Assembly: GCA_009921765.1 (NCBI GenBank)
Contig: RFXC01000097.1
Coordinates: 1-15,111 of the forward strand
Length of the DNA stretch: 15,111 nucleotides
Reading direction: 5' to 3'
From: Betaproteobacteria bacterium
Lineage (GTDB): Bacteria > Pseudomonadota > Gammaproteobacteria > Burkholderiales > Burkholderiaceae
Shown: positions 5,950 to 12,600 of the stretch, piece after piece
Layout of the letters: each line of letters opens with the position of its first letter
How positions within the stretch are numbered: the first letter of the stretch is position 1
The notes under the pieces: model-generated
The model's database searches: none
What the model saw: only the letters and a program-made list of their open reading frames with translations
What the model was told of the DNA's origin: nothing
Position numbers and translations under genes: made by a program

Positions 5950-7701
5950 TCAGCGGGCGGCTTGCAGCGCCCCCGGGGCGAGCGACAGGACCTGGTCGAA
6001 ATGGTCTGTGCAGGCCGGATGCCGCGACAGATACAGGAGGGTGATCGATGGCAGGGCGCGCCGGATCGCCTCGAGGAGGACGCGTTGTGCCGCCTCGTCC
6101 AAAGCCGATAGGGCGTCATCGATGATGAGAGTATCAGGCGCGGTAATCAGTACCCGCGCAACGCCCAGGCGTTGACGCTCGCCCAGGGACAGGAGCGCAT
6201 CCCAGCGCGCGGCGTCCTCCAGTCGACTGACCAGAGCGCCAAGCCCGGCCTGCTCAAGCGCGGATCGCAATCGCGGATCGCTGGCGGGTTGACTCGCCGC
6301 CGGATAAGCCAGGACATCGCACAGGGAGCCCGGGGGCAGATAGACCCGCTGCGGCAGGACCATGGGTTCACGTCCCGACGCGACAGACGCCATCCAGTTG
6401 AGCCCGGCTGTGCCGGTCTCCAGGCCGCAGAGTTGACGGACCAGCGTGGATTTCCCCGTGCTGGAATCGCCGTTGAGTTGCACCCACTCGCCGCGACGGA
6501 TTGCATGGGGACCGATGCGCCAGACCGGCGGCTCGATGAGGTTCGCAGGCGGTGCGGTTGCAGCGCCCGCGCCATGGTCTGGGGCCGCTTGCCCAGCGGT
6601 GCGGTTGGGTGGGAGTTCGTCGCAGGCCTCGACGATTTCCATGACACGGCGTGCCGAGGCGTACCACTCGGCGATTTTTCCGTAGTGGTCGACCAGCCAT
6701 GAAATTGCAATCTGCACCTGCACGAAGGCGGCCGCGAGTTGCGTGACCTGGCCCAGCGTCAGATCACCGCTGATGTATTTGGGTGCCGCGAAAAGCAGCG
6801 GCACGATGGGAATCATCGGGCCGGATGCGTTGGTGATCCAGGTGAGGCGGCCATGCTGGCGGACGATCGCAAGCCAGCAGTCCACCACCCGGTCGTAGCT
6901 GCGCGCGAGAATGCGGCGCTCACCGGGGCCGCCCGCGAGCAGGGCGACGCTCTCGGCGTTGTCGCGCAGTCTCATCATGCCGAAGCGGAAGTGCCCCTCG
7001 GCTTCATTGCGGCGCGCCACGCAGCCGGGAAGCGCCGCGCCGACCTTGAGCATCAGCCATGACGCGAGAATTCCATAGACAAGTGCCAAGACCACCAGGT
7101 AGGCGGGAATCGTGATCGTTTGGTCGCCTCCCAGGCGCAGGGTGTAGCTGCCACCCACAGTCCAGAGGATGGCGATGAAGGCGGCTGCATTCACCACAGC
7201 AAGCACGAGGCCAATGCCCAGATCGACCAGCGGTTCGGTGGCCCAGCGGGTGTCGTCGGCGATCCGGTATTCGGGGTTTTGCGGCTCGCGTCCGCTTGCG
7301 CTCAGGCGGTGAAAACGCTGTGCCGACAGCCACCGGTCGAGCATGCGTCCCACGATCCATTCCCGCCAGCGGACCTGCAGGGTCTCCCGGGTCAACACGA
7401 TGCCCACACCGATCGAGGCCATCGACGCAATGATGATGGCAAACATCAGGACCGCACGGCCAAGTGCGGGCACATCACGCGACTCGAGGCTGTCAAAGAA
7501 CCAGCGGTTCCAGTGATTCATGGCGATCGTGGCTGCGGTGGACAGCAGCAGCAACACGAACAGGCCGAGCGTGAGGAGCCAGGCACGCGCAGCCCCCTCA
7601 TCGGTCCAGAACCCCCCGGAAAAACGTGCAAACGCGCGGGCTACACGCGGCTCGAGCCGGTAGCCGACACTATCCTCCGGGGATGCGCTTGCGGTGCTCA
7701 T
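5950..7701 (-). CDS. ABC transporter, fused permease/ATPase, SbmA-BacA/YddA-like
   Basis: Inner-membrane transporter of 583 residues in the SbmA/BacA-related group with fused ATPase (E. coli YddA type, related to peroxisomal ABCD half-transporters). Family marks: AMNHWNRWFFDSLESRD (60-76), the REWIVGRMLDRWLSAQRFHRL region (113-133), and NPEYRIADD (142-150). Membrane segments lie near 41-62, 85-103, 161-181, 199-221 and 295-310. The ATPase (about 385-583) has Walker A GDSSTGKST (411-419), Q-loop Q451 in LPQRVYLPPGSL, signature LSLGERQ (504-510), Walker B TLIIDDALSALD (524-535) and H-loop H561. Two departures: the usual catalytic glutamate after Walker B is D529, and the Walker A loop has serine for the usual middle glycine. 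First gene of the three-gene operon; ATG 7701 is preceded by a pyrimidine-rich stretch with no Shine-Dalgarno, but no better start exists. Relatives import peptides or vitamin B12; substrate here unknown. Confidence 0.84.
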   Translation of the reverse strand: MSTASASPEDSVGYRLEPRVARAFARFSGGFWTDEGAARAWLLTLGLFVLLLLSTAATIAMNHWNRWFFDSLESRDVPALGRAVLMFAIIIASMASIGVGIVLTRETLQVRWREWIVGRMLDRWLSAQRFHRLSASGREPQNPEYRIADDTRWATEPLVDLGIGLVLAVVNAAAFIAILWTVGGSYTLRLGGDQTITIPAYLVVLALVYGILASWLMLKVGAALPGCVARRNEAEGHFRFGMMRLRDNAESVALLAGGPGERRILARSYDRVVDCWLAIVRQHGRLTWITNASGPMIPIVPLLFAAPKYISGDLTLGQVTQLAAAFVQVQIAISWLVDHYGKIAEWYASARRVMEIVEACDELPPNRTAGQAAPDHGAGAATAPPANLIEPPVWRIGPHAIRRGEWVQLNGDSSTGKSTLVRQLCGLETGTAGLNWMASVASGREPMVLPQRVYLPPGSLCDVLAYPAASQPASDPRLRSALEQAGLGALVSRLEDAARWDALLSLGERQRLGVARVLITAPDTLIIDDALSALDEAAQRVLLEAIRRALPSITLLYLSRHPACTDHFDQVLSLAPGALQAAR

Positions 7702-7855
7702 GGGGAAGAAGAAAGCCGTGAGGTGGCAGGGGGAAAACGCCGCGCAGTGTAGCCGTCGGTGGCGGGCAGGCCGGCACAGTCCGTGAGGGGCCAGGGGCCT
7801 TCTGCCGAGGCGAGTTCATGGCGGGTGGGGGGTGCCAGGCCGGGGCTTGGCCTGC
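7702..7855 (-). promoter_or_regulatory. Intergenic region upstream of the ABC operon, candidate -10 TACACT
   Basis: This 154-bp spacer separates the YfhO-like gene from the ABC operon. On the minus strand a TACACT (7751-7746) could be a -10 element, which would give a leader of about 37 nt before ATG 7701. I find no convincing -35 hexamer at the right distance and no terminator with a T-run for the upstream gene. The same hexamer occurs upstream of the YfhO-like gene. Weak evidence. Confidence 0.25.
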
Positions 7856-10276
7856 TCAGGGCTCGCGCAAGCCCTCTGCGATCTGGTTGAGCGCACCGTC
7901 CAGGGGCCGGAATTCGAAGCGCACCTGGTGTCTGCCAGGTTCTACCGCGACCGCCCGGAACAGCACATTGGCACGCAGGAGCTGCAGTGGCGCTTCGGTG
8001 TCCGCGCCCAGATTCGAGACGAACCACCATGGGTGCCAGACGTCGTTCAGCACCAGCCAGCCCCCGTCGGGGCTATTGACTTCGACATCGATGCGCGTGT
8101 TGCCATAGTGCGTGATACGCGCCTGGCCGGGGCGCCTCGGCTTGTCGGGGCCGAGGCTGTCGGACTCCAGCAGGACGGTCGACTTCAGATCGTGTTGGGG
8201 CCAGCGTCCGCTGGCAAGCAGTTCATCGAAATCCACTTCAACCGCACGGGTGGCAAACAGCACCCGGGGCAGGGCGTTGGGGTTTTCGTATATCCAGGCC
8301 TCGCGGGTTCGGGCCACCAGCCGGACATCGCCCGGCTGCAGGGCGGGATCGATGGATTCGATCGGCACCCCTGTGGCGATGAAACGCAGGCCCAGAAGGT
8401 TGGCGAGCGTGCAGCGATAGGACGGAAAGAGCGGCGAGAAGCGCCGTTGGTCCGGGAGCCCAACGTGATCCTCGGCACCGGTGGCCGCGCTGTAGTGGCC
8501 AAGCCGGAGCGGGTTGTAGCCGAGGATGTTTTCCAGGCCGTGGGTGAGGCTCGCATTCGGCCAGTGGAAGCCCAGGCCGGTGAGTTCGATCCGGTCACGT
8601 CGGGTGTCGTTCGCCACGACACGCGATTTGAGCGCAGTGATGGTTTCGTTACGGGTGTCGGGCGCCAGCACTTCATACATGGATGCAGGTTGTGCGGTGG
8701 CCGATGACGGTCCGTTGTGATGGGCCAGATCGATCACCGTGAGGGCAGCGAGCGCGGCGAGCCCTGTGCGAGCGGTCGCCCCGGCGCGGGCACCGGATCG
8801 CTCCAGGCTGGTACCCGCTCGACCCGCACACCGCGCCACCCATTCGAGTACGAGGGCTGCGAGCAGCAGGCTCAACAGGCTCTCACCCAGCGCCGGCAGC
8901 GCCTGCGGCAGGCGTCCGAACTGCACTGCGAGGCCAATCGATGCGCCCGCAGCGGTTCCGCCCAAAAGCCACGCGCAGGTGGCGATCGGTAGCCTTTCCG
9001 GATCGGGCTCGGTGACCAGGCGGTGCAGCGCATAGCCCGCCAGAATGGCGAGCAGGGCGCCAATCAGAAAGCAGGCGTCCGCCGGACGTCTGAACAGATC
9101 CACCCCAGGCAGCAGTGAATGCATGAATTCGAACGCTGGCGTGTACCACCCCAATGCGTAGAGGACCATCACGCCTGCGGCCGCTGAGAAGAAGCGCACT
9201 TCGCGTGCCCACAGCCAGCCGCGGACGCCCGCGCACACCAGCAGCAGTGCTGGGGCCGCGCCGATATAGAGTCCACCCATGTTCTGTGCAAGGAAGAGGC
9301 CGGTATCCGGCCAGGCCGCGCTCGGGGGGCCCCAGTACTCGGCCGCTCGTCCGGTTGCGCCAAACACGTCGGGTACGAGAAGCGTAAGAAGCAGTGCCGG
9401 GTGGAGCGACCCGCGGCCCGCATCGAGATAGCCGATTTCCGGGCGGTTCGAACCCTCCGCCAGGAGCGCGGTGAGGAGGACGGGCACCAGGCTGAGCGCG
9501 ATTCCAATCACGCCCGCGACGCCGAGCGGCAGCAGGCAAGCCAAACGGTGCCGCCAGCCCGCGTTGCCGCTGGGGGCGGTTGGTTGCAGGGACTCGCCCA
9601 ATACCCTCCACAGGCTGAATGCGGCCAGAACATAAAGCGCGAGGAGTGCGACCTGGTCGCGTCCCAGGGCGATTCGCGCGAGGACAACGCCTGCGAGCAG
9701 CGCCCATAGCAGGCTGCGCCGCGTGATCGTTCGCTCCAGGCACAGCATGGCGACTGGCAGCCAGACCAGGCTCAGCACCTGGCCCACATGCTGGATCCGC
9801 CAGGCCATCGACGCCCCCCAGCAGAAACAGAGCGCTGCGATCAGCGCGGCGCTCCAGTGCCATCCCTGGTCGCGAACCCAGACCATCAGACAGGTTCCGC
9901 CAAACACGATCATGGCCATCTGCAGCATATCGACCACCCAGGCTTCGGGCGTGCTGTCGATCAGGGCAAGCAACAGATACGTGGGCGAAAACAGCAAGGA
10001 CTGTGGATCGGCGACCTGCGGGTGGCCGCCGAACACGAACGGTGACCAGAGCGGGGAGTCGCCTCGTGCCAGGCTCTGTGCGAGGAACTGGATCTGCGGT
10101 AGAAAGTGCGCCTTGGCATCCCAGGGGATCGCCATCGCGCCCGATAACCACGGCCAGGCAAGAATGGGCGCGGCGAGCGCGAGCAGCAGCAGTGCAGGCG
10201 CCAGCTGCGACTGCTCTGGCCTCGCTCGCCCCAGTGCCGAGGCGTGCCTTGTGATGTCGTGGGGCAACTGGCCCAC
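7856..10276 (-). CDS. YfhO-family polytopic membrane protein (GT-C-like, function unknown)
   Basis: A large inner-membrane protein of 806 residues with roughly 12-13 hydrophobic segments between residues 26 and 517 and a soluble C-terminal domain (about 530-806). The first extracytoplasmic loop has the YfhO-type pattern DAKAHFLPQ...SPLWSPFVFGGHPQVADPQSLLFSP (53-98), and the end carries GGWLVLNDVWHPWW...FRAVAVEPGRHQVRFEFRP (738-791), also YfhO-like. In Gram-positive bacteria YfhO proteins take part in glycosylating lipoteichoic acid; in Proteobacteria the role is undefined, so glycan or lipid-sugar modification is only a guess. The GTG start at 10276 is well supported by GGAGGG seven bases upstream. 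The final membrane helix that closes many YfhO proteins seems missing: the protein stops soon after RPLDGAL. It lies 125 bp downstream of rho and 154 bp upstream of the ABC operon on the same strand. Confidence 0.78.
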   Translation of the reverse strand: MGQLPHDITRHASALGRARPEQSQLAPALLLLALAAPILAWPWLSGAMAIPWDAKAHFLPQIQFLAQSLARGDSPLWSPFVFGGHPQVADPQSLLFSPTYLLLALIDSTPEAWVVDMLQMAMIVFGGTCLMVWVRDQGWHWSAALIAALCFCWGASMAWRIQHVGQVLSLVWLPVAMLCLERTITRRSLLWALLAGVVLARIALGRDQVALLALYVLAAFSLWRVLGESLQPTAPSGNAGWRHRLACLLPLGVAGVIGIALSLVPVLLTALLAEGSNRPEIGYLDAGRGSLHPALLLTLLVPDVFGATGRAAEYWGPPSAAWPDTGLFLAQNMGGLYIGAAPALLLVCAGVRGWLWAREVRFFSAAAGVMVLYALGWYTPAFEFMHSLLPGVDLFRRPADACFLIGALLAILAGYALHRLVTEPDPERLPIATCAWLLGGTAAGASIGLAVQFGRLPQALPALGESLLSLLLAALVLEWVARCAGRAGTSLERSGARAGATARTGLAALAALTVIDLAHHNGPSSATAQPASMYEVLAPDTRNETITALKSRVVANDTRRDRIELTGLGFHWPNASLTHGLENILGYNPLRLGHYSAATGAEDHVGLPDQRRFSPLFPSYRCTLANLLGLRFIATGVPIESIDPALQPGDVRLVARTREAWIYENPNALPRVLFATRAVEVDFDELLASGRWPQHDLKSTVLLESDSLGPDKPRRPGQARITHYGNTRIDVEVNSPDGGWLVLNDVWHPWWFVSNLGADTEAPLQLLRANVLFRAVAVEPGRHQVRFEFRPLDGALNQIAEGLREP

Positions 10277-10328
10277 GTGTACTCCCTCCGGTGACGGCGC
10301 GCCTGCGTGGGGACGCGTTTATCGGGGG

Positions 10329-10334
10329 AGTGTA
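10329..10334 (-). promoter_or_regulatory. Candidate -10 element for the YfhO-like gene
   Basis: Minus-strand TACACT in the 125-bp spacer after rho. It would start transcription near 10322 and leave a leader of about 45 nt ending in the strong GGAGGG ribosome binding site. No clear -35 element is visible, so this is a weak call. Confidence 0.25.
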
Positions 10335-10368
10335 GGCTGGGTTGCCCCGACCCGCCAGCGGACAAGGG

Positions 10369-10394
10369 AAAACACTGAGGCCCGGTGACGGGCC
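10369..10394 (-). terminator. Probable terminator of rho
   Basis: Eight bases after the rho stop, the minus strand reads GGCCCG-TCAC-CGGGCC (10394-10379), a 6-bp GC stem with a 4-nt loop, followed after six bases by TTTT (10372-10369). The T-run is short and displaced, so termination may be partial and read into the YfhO-like gene. Confidence 0.45.
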
Positions 10395-10401
10395 AGGCGG
10401 G

Positions 10402-11664
10402 TCAGCCGCCGCGTTTCATCAGATCGAAGAATTCCTGATTGCTCTTGGTCTGGCGCATTTTGTCGAGCAGGAATTCCATCGCTTCAAGGTCATCCATGTC
10501 GTGGAGGAGCTTGCGAAGAATCCAGATCTTCTGCAACAGGTCGGGCTTGATGAGGAGTTCCTCGCGTCGTGTGCCCGAGCGGTTGATTTCGATTGCGGGA
10601 TACACCCGCTTCTCCGACATGCGGCGGTTCAGGTGCAGTTCCAGGTTGCCCGTACCCTTGAATTCTTCGTAGATGACCTCGTCCATGCGGCTGCCGGTAT
10701 CGATCAGCGCCGTGGCAATGATGGTGAGCGACCCGCCTTCCTCGATATTGCGGGCGGCCCCAAAAAACCGCTTGGGGCGCTGCAGCGCGTTGGCGTCGAC
10801 GCCGCCTGTGAGTACCTTGCCCGAAGCCGGCACCACGGTGTTGTAGGCGCGAGCGAGACGGGTGATGGAGTCGAGCAGGATCACCACATCGCGCTTGTGT
10901 TCGACCAGCCGCTTGGCCTTTTCGATCACCATTTCTGCCACCTGAACATGGCGCGTTGCAGGCTCGTCGAAGGTGGAGGCGACAACTTCGCCACGTACCG
11001 ACCGGCTCATCTCGGTCACCTCTTCGGGGCGCTCGTCGATCAGCAGAACGATGAGCGTGACGTCCGGGTGATTGGTGGTTATCGCGTGCGCGATATGCTG
11101 CATCAGCACCGTTTTACCCGCCTTGGGCGGCGCAACGATCAGTCCGCGTTGGCCCTTGCCGATCGGCGCGATCATGTCGATGATCCGGCCAGTGATGTTT
11201 TCCTCGGCGCGAATCTCTCGCTCGAGCACCATGGGCTTGTTCGGGTGGAGCGGGGTGAGATTTTCGAACAGGATCTTGTGTTTGGACGCTTCCGGCGGCT
11301 GGTCGTTGATCTTGTCGACCTTCACCAGTGCGAAGTAGCGCTCGCCGTCTTTTGGCGTGCGCACCTCACCTTCGATCGAGTCGCCGGTATGCAGATTGAA
11401 ACGGCGGATCTGCGAGGGCGAGATATAGATGTCGTCGGTGCTGGCGAGGTAGGAAGTCTCGGGCGTTCTGAGGAAGCCGAAACCGTCGGGGAGGACTTCA
11501 AGCACACCGTCGCCGAAGATGGTTTCCCCCGTCTTTGCCTTGCGCTTGAGGATCGCAAACATCAGCTCCTGCTTGCGCATGCGCTGGGGGTTCTCGATGT
11601 CGAGGCCGGTGGCCATCTCGATCAGTTGCGAGACATGGAGCGCTTTGAGTTCGGATAGATGCAT
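10402..11664 (-). CDS. rho: Transcription termination factor Rho
   Basis: Hexameric RNA-dependent ATPase and helicase that ends transcription of untranslated RNA. The 420-residue length and sequence are typical. Domains in order: N-terminal helix bundle (1-47, [18 protein letters not shown]), RNA-binding cold-shock-like domain (about 48-118, with GFGFLR at 61-66), then the RecA-like motor with Walker A APPKAGKT (178-185), catalytic Glu in [13 protein letters not shown] (E211), Walker B VVILLD (D265), Q-loop LTGGVD (286-291) and R-loop KGTGNLEL (336-343). No inserted domain of the kind seen in Actinobacteria or Bacteroidetes. ATG 11664 matches the conserved N-terminus; the ribosome binding site is weak. 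It is the second gene after trxA, separated by a 280-bp leader, which argues for its own promoter and control. Cytoplasmic, essential in most Proteobacteria. Confidence 0.98.
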   Translation of the reverse strand: MHLSELKALHVSQLIEMATGLDIENPQRMRKQELMFAILKRKAKTGETIFGDGVLEVLPDGFGFLRTPETSYLASTDDIYISPSQIRRFNLHTGDSIEGEVRTPKDGERYFALVKVDKINDQPPEASKHKILFENLTPLHPNKPMVLEREIRAEENITGRIIDMIAPIGKGQRGLIVAPPKAGKTVLMQHIAHAITTNHPDVTLIVLLIDERPEEVTEMSRSVRGEVVASTFDEPATRHVQVAEMVIEKAKRLVEHKRDVVILLDSITRLARAYNTVVPASGKVLTGGVDANALQRPKRFFGAARNIEEGGSLTIIATALIDTGSRMDEVIYEEFKGTGNLELHLNRRMSEKRVYPAIEINRSGTRREELLIKPDLLQKIWILRKLLHDMDDLEAMEFLLDKMRQTKSNQEFFDLMKRGG

Positions 11665-11868
11665 GGATGGAAAACTCGGGATCGGGTGACGGGGCCGACA
11701 ATCAGCGTTGGGTGGGTGATGACGGCGCAGCAGGCGCGGGTGAAGGCGAAGAGATGGAGGCGTTTGAGGGAGTGGTCGACGCCCGCGCTAATCCTGGGGT
11801 CACCAGGAAGAATCAGATGAGCGGGGTCGGGACTTCCAGTGCGCCGATTGCCTGAGGCAAACCGGCGC

Positions 11869-11883
11869 GGTCGACTGTCGACC
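11869..11883. repeat. 15-nt palindrome (7-bp arms, 1-nt centre) in the rho leader
   Basis: GGTCGAC-T-GTCGACC, a perfect inverted repeat in the trxA-rho spacer. The one-base centre makes it a poor RNA hairpin loop, so a DNA-binding operator is as likely as an RNA structure. It could also be chance in GC-rich DNA. Confidence 0.7.
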
Positions 11884-11901
11884 TGGAAACAGAGGCATGA
11901 C

Positions 11902-11918
11902 GGAGGGGTTCACCCTCC
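11902..11918 (-). terminator. Hairpin after trxA, possible weak terminator or processing stem
   Basis: In the trxA mRNA sense GGAGGG-TGAAC-CCCTCC forms a 6-bp stem 26 bases after the trxA stop. The sequence that follows (GTCATGCCTCTGTTT) has no real T-run, so efficient intrinsic termination is doubtful; it may instead protect a trxA 3' end made by other means. Confidence 0.3.
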
Positions 11919-11944
11919 ATCAACACGCAAGAATGTACAACGAA

Positions 11945-12268
11945 TCAGAGATGGCTGTCCAGAAACAGCGCGAGCTGAGACTTCGAGAGCGCGCCAACCG
12001 AGGTGCCGATGACCGCACCGTTGCGAAACAGCATCAGTGTGGGGATGCCCCGCACACCAAATCGCTGCGCGATCGACTGGTTGTCGTCGACATTGAGCTT
12101 TGCCACCTGTACCCGGCCGGTGTAGTCACGGCTGACCTCTTCAAGAATCGGGGCGATCATGCGGCACGGACCGCACCACTCAGCCCAGTAATCAACCAGC
12201 ACTGGCACATCCGACTTGAGCACGTCCTGATCGAAGCTCGCATCGGAAACCTGCTTGATACCGCTCAT
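11945..12268 (-). CDS. trxA: Thioredoxin 1
   Basis: Cytoplasmic disulfide reductase, the general electron donor reduced by thioredoxin reductase. At 107 residues it has the usual thioredoxin length. The active site is WCGPC at 31-35 (C32, C35), with the buried D26 in VDYWAEW and the cis-proline P76 in GIPT (74-77). ATG 12268 has a good Shine-Dalgarno, AGGAG, six bases upstream. It is divergent from the 4.5S RNA gene with about 110 bp between them and precedes rho, a neighbour pair I recall from betaproteobacteria. A weak candidate -10, TATGTT, lies on the minus strand at 12334-12329, giving a leader of roughly 55 nt; no good -35 accompanies it. Confidence 0.97.
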   Translation of the reverse strand: MSGIKQVSDASFDQDVLKSDVPVLVDYWAEWCGPCRMIAPILEEVSRDYTGRVQVAKLNVDDNQSIAQRFGVRGIPTLMLFRNGAVIGTSVGALSKSQLALFLDSHL

Positions 12269-12366
12269 TGTTGCTCCTGAAAGCTGCGTCGGGCGGGCTC
12301 GGGGGGCCGGCGTGACGCGGGATCGATAAACATAGCACAGCGCGATGAGGCCGTTGCTGCTGATAG

Positions 12367-12372
12367 TAGAAT
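12367..12372 (+). promoter_or_regulatory. Candidate -10 element of the 4.5S RNA gene
   Basis: TAGAAT ends six bases before the first G of the predicted RNA (12379), the correct spacing for a -10 box. No good -35 is found 17 bases upstream, and the nearby TTGCTG (12354-12359) is too close to serve. Supported mainly by position. Confidence 0.4.
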
Positions 12373-12378
12373 GGTTGC

Positions 12379-12476
12379 GGGCGGGCCCCCCCGCATTGCG
12401 GTGTGGTCAACCTGGTCAGGTCCGGAAGGAAGCAGCCACAGCCATTTCCCGTGAGTGCCGGGGTCCCGGCTCGCCC
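12379..12476 (+). ncRNA. ffs: Signal recognition particle RNA, small bacterial type (4.5S RNA)
   Basis: RNA core of the signal recognition particle, which with Ffh delivers nascent inner-membrane proteins to FtsY and the Sec translocon. The invariant apical domain is plain: the GGTCAGGTCCGGAAGGAAGC segment (about 12414-12433) contains the GGAA tetraloop and the Ffh-binding asymmetric loop with AGCAGCC. The ends pair as in E. coli 4.5S RNA: GGGCGGGCC at the 5' end with GGCTCGCCC at the 3' end (one G-U pair), and the inner CCCC with GGGG before an asymmetric bulge. Ends are set from this pairing, giving about 98 nt; they may be off by a few bases. No clear T-run terminator follows, so the precursor may run into dnaX and be processed. 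The position upstream of dnaX is conserved in many proteobacteria. Confidence 0.93.
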
Positions 12477-12520
12477 AACGGTCCGATGCGGCCTGCCGTT
12501 CGACCCCCCGTCGTCGCAAG

Positions 12521-12559
12521 CCTTTCGGTCTCAATCCTTTAGGTCTCAACCCTTTCCGG
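12521..12559 (+). repeat. 15-bp tandem repeat, 2.6 copies, between ffs and dnaX
   Basis: Units are CCTTTCGGTCTCAAT (12521-12535), CCTTTAGGTCTCAAC (12536-12550) and the partial CCTTTCCGG (12551-12559). The first two differ at two positions. They sit in the dnaX leader 42 bp upstream of its start codon and do not code for a known protein on either strand. Confidence 0.85.
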
Positions 12560-12600
12560 ATGGTTGCCCGGCCACCGAAGCAGCCCGAGTTGATGCGCCC

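Larger units (their letters stand above)
11665..11944 (-). promoter_or_regulatory. rho leader / trxA-rho intergenic region with rut-like C-rich segment
   Basis: No convincing gene in these 280 bp. In the rho mRNA sense it holds: a 6-bp hairpin GGAGGG-loop-CCCTCC (11918-11902) just after trxA; a 15-nt palindrome (11883-11869); a small hairpin TTGCC-TCA-GGCAA (11860-11848); and a 60-nt stretch (11760-11701) of about 30 C and only 9 G, close to the rho start. C-rich, G-poor RNA is what Rho binds, and in E. coli rho is autoregulated by Rho-dependent termination in its leader. Autoregulation here is inference. I see no convincing -35/-10 pair. Confidence 0.5.

Noticed and set aside
10342..11658. 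438-residue open frame antisense to rho
   Set aside because: It mirrors the full length of rho on the other strand; such frames arise from GC-rich codon use, and it shows no recognisable family.
12477..12500. AACGG...CCGTT inverted repeat after the 4.5S RNA as its terminator
   Set aside because: 5-bp stem with a 14-nt loop and a C-run rather than a T-run behind it.
12403..12600. N-terminal extension of dnaX by 66 codons
   Set aside because: It would overlap the 4.5S RNA, and family homology begins exactly at ATG 12601.
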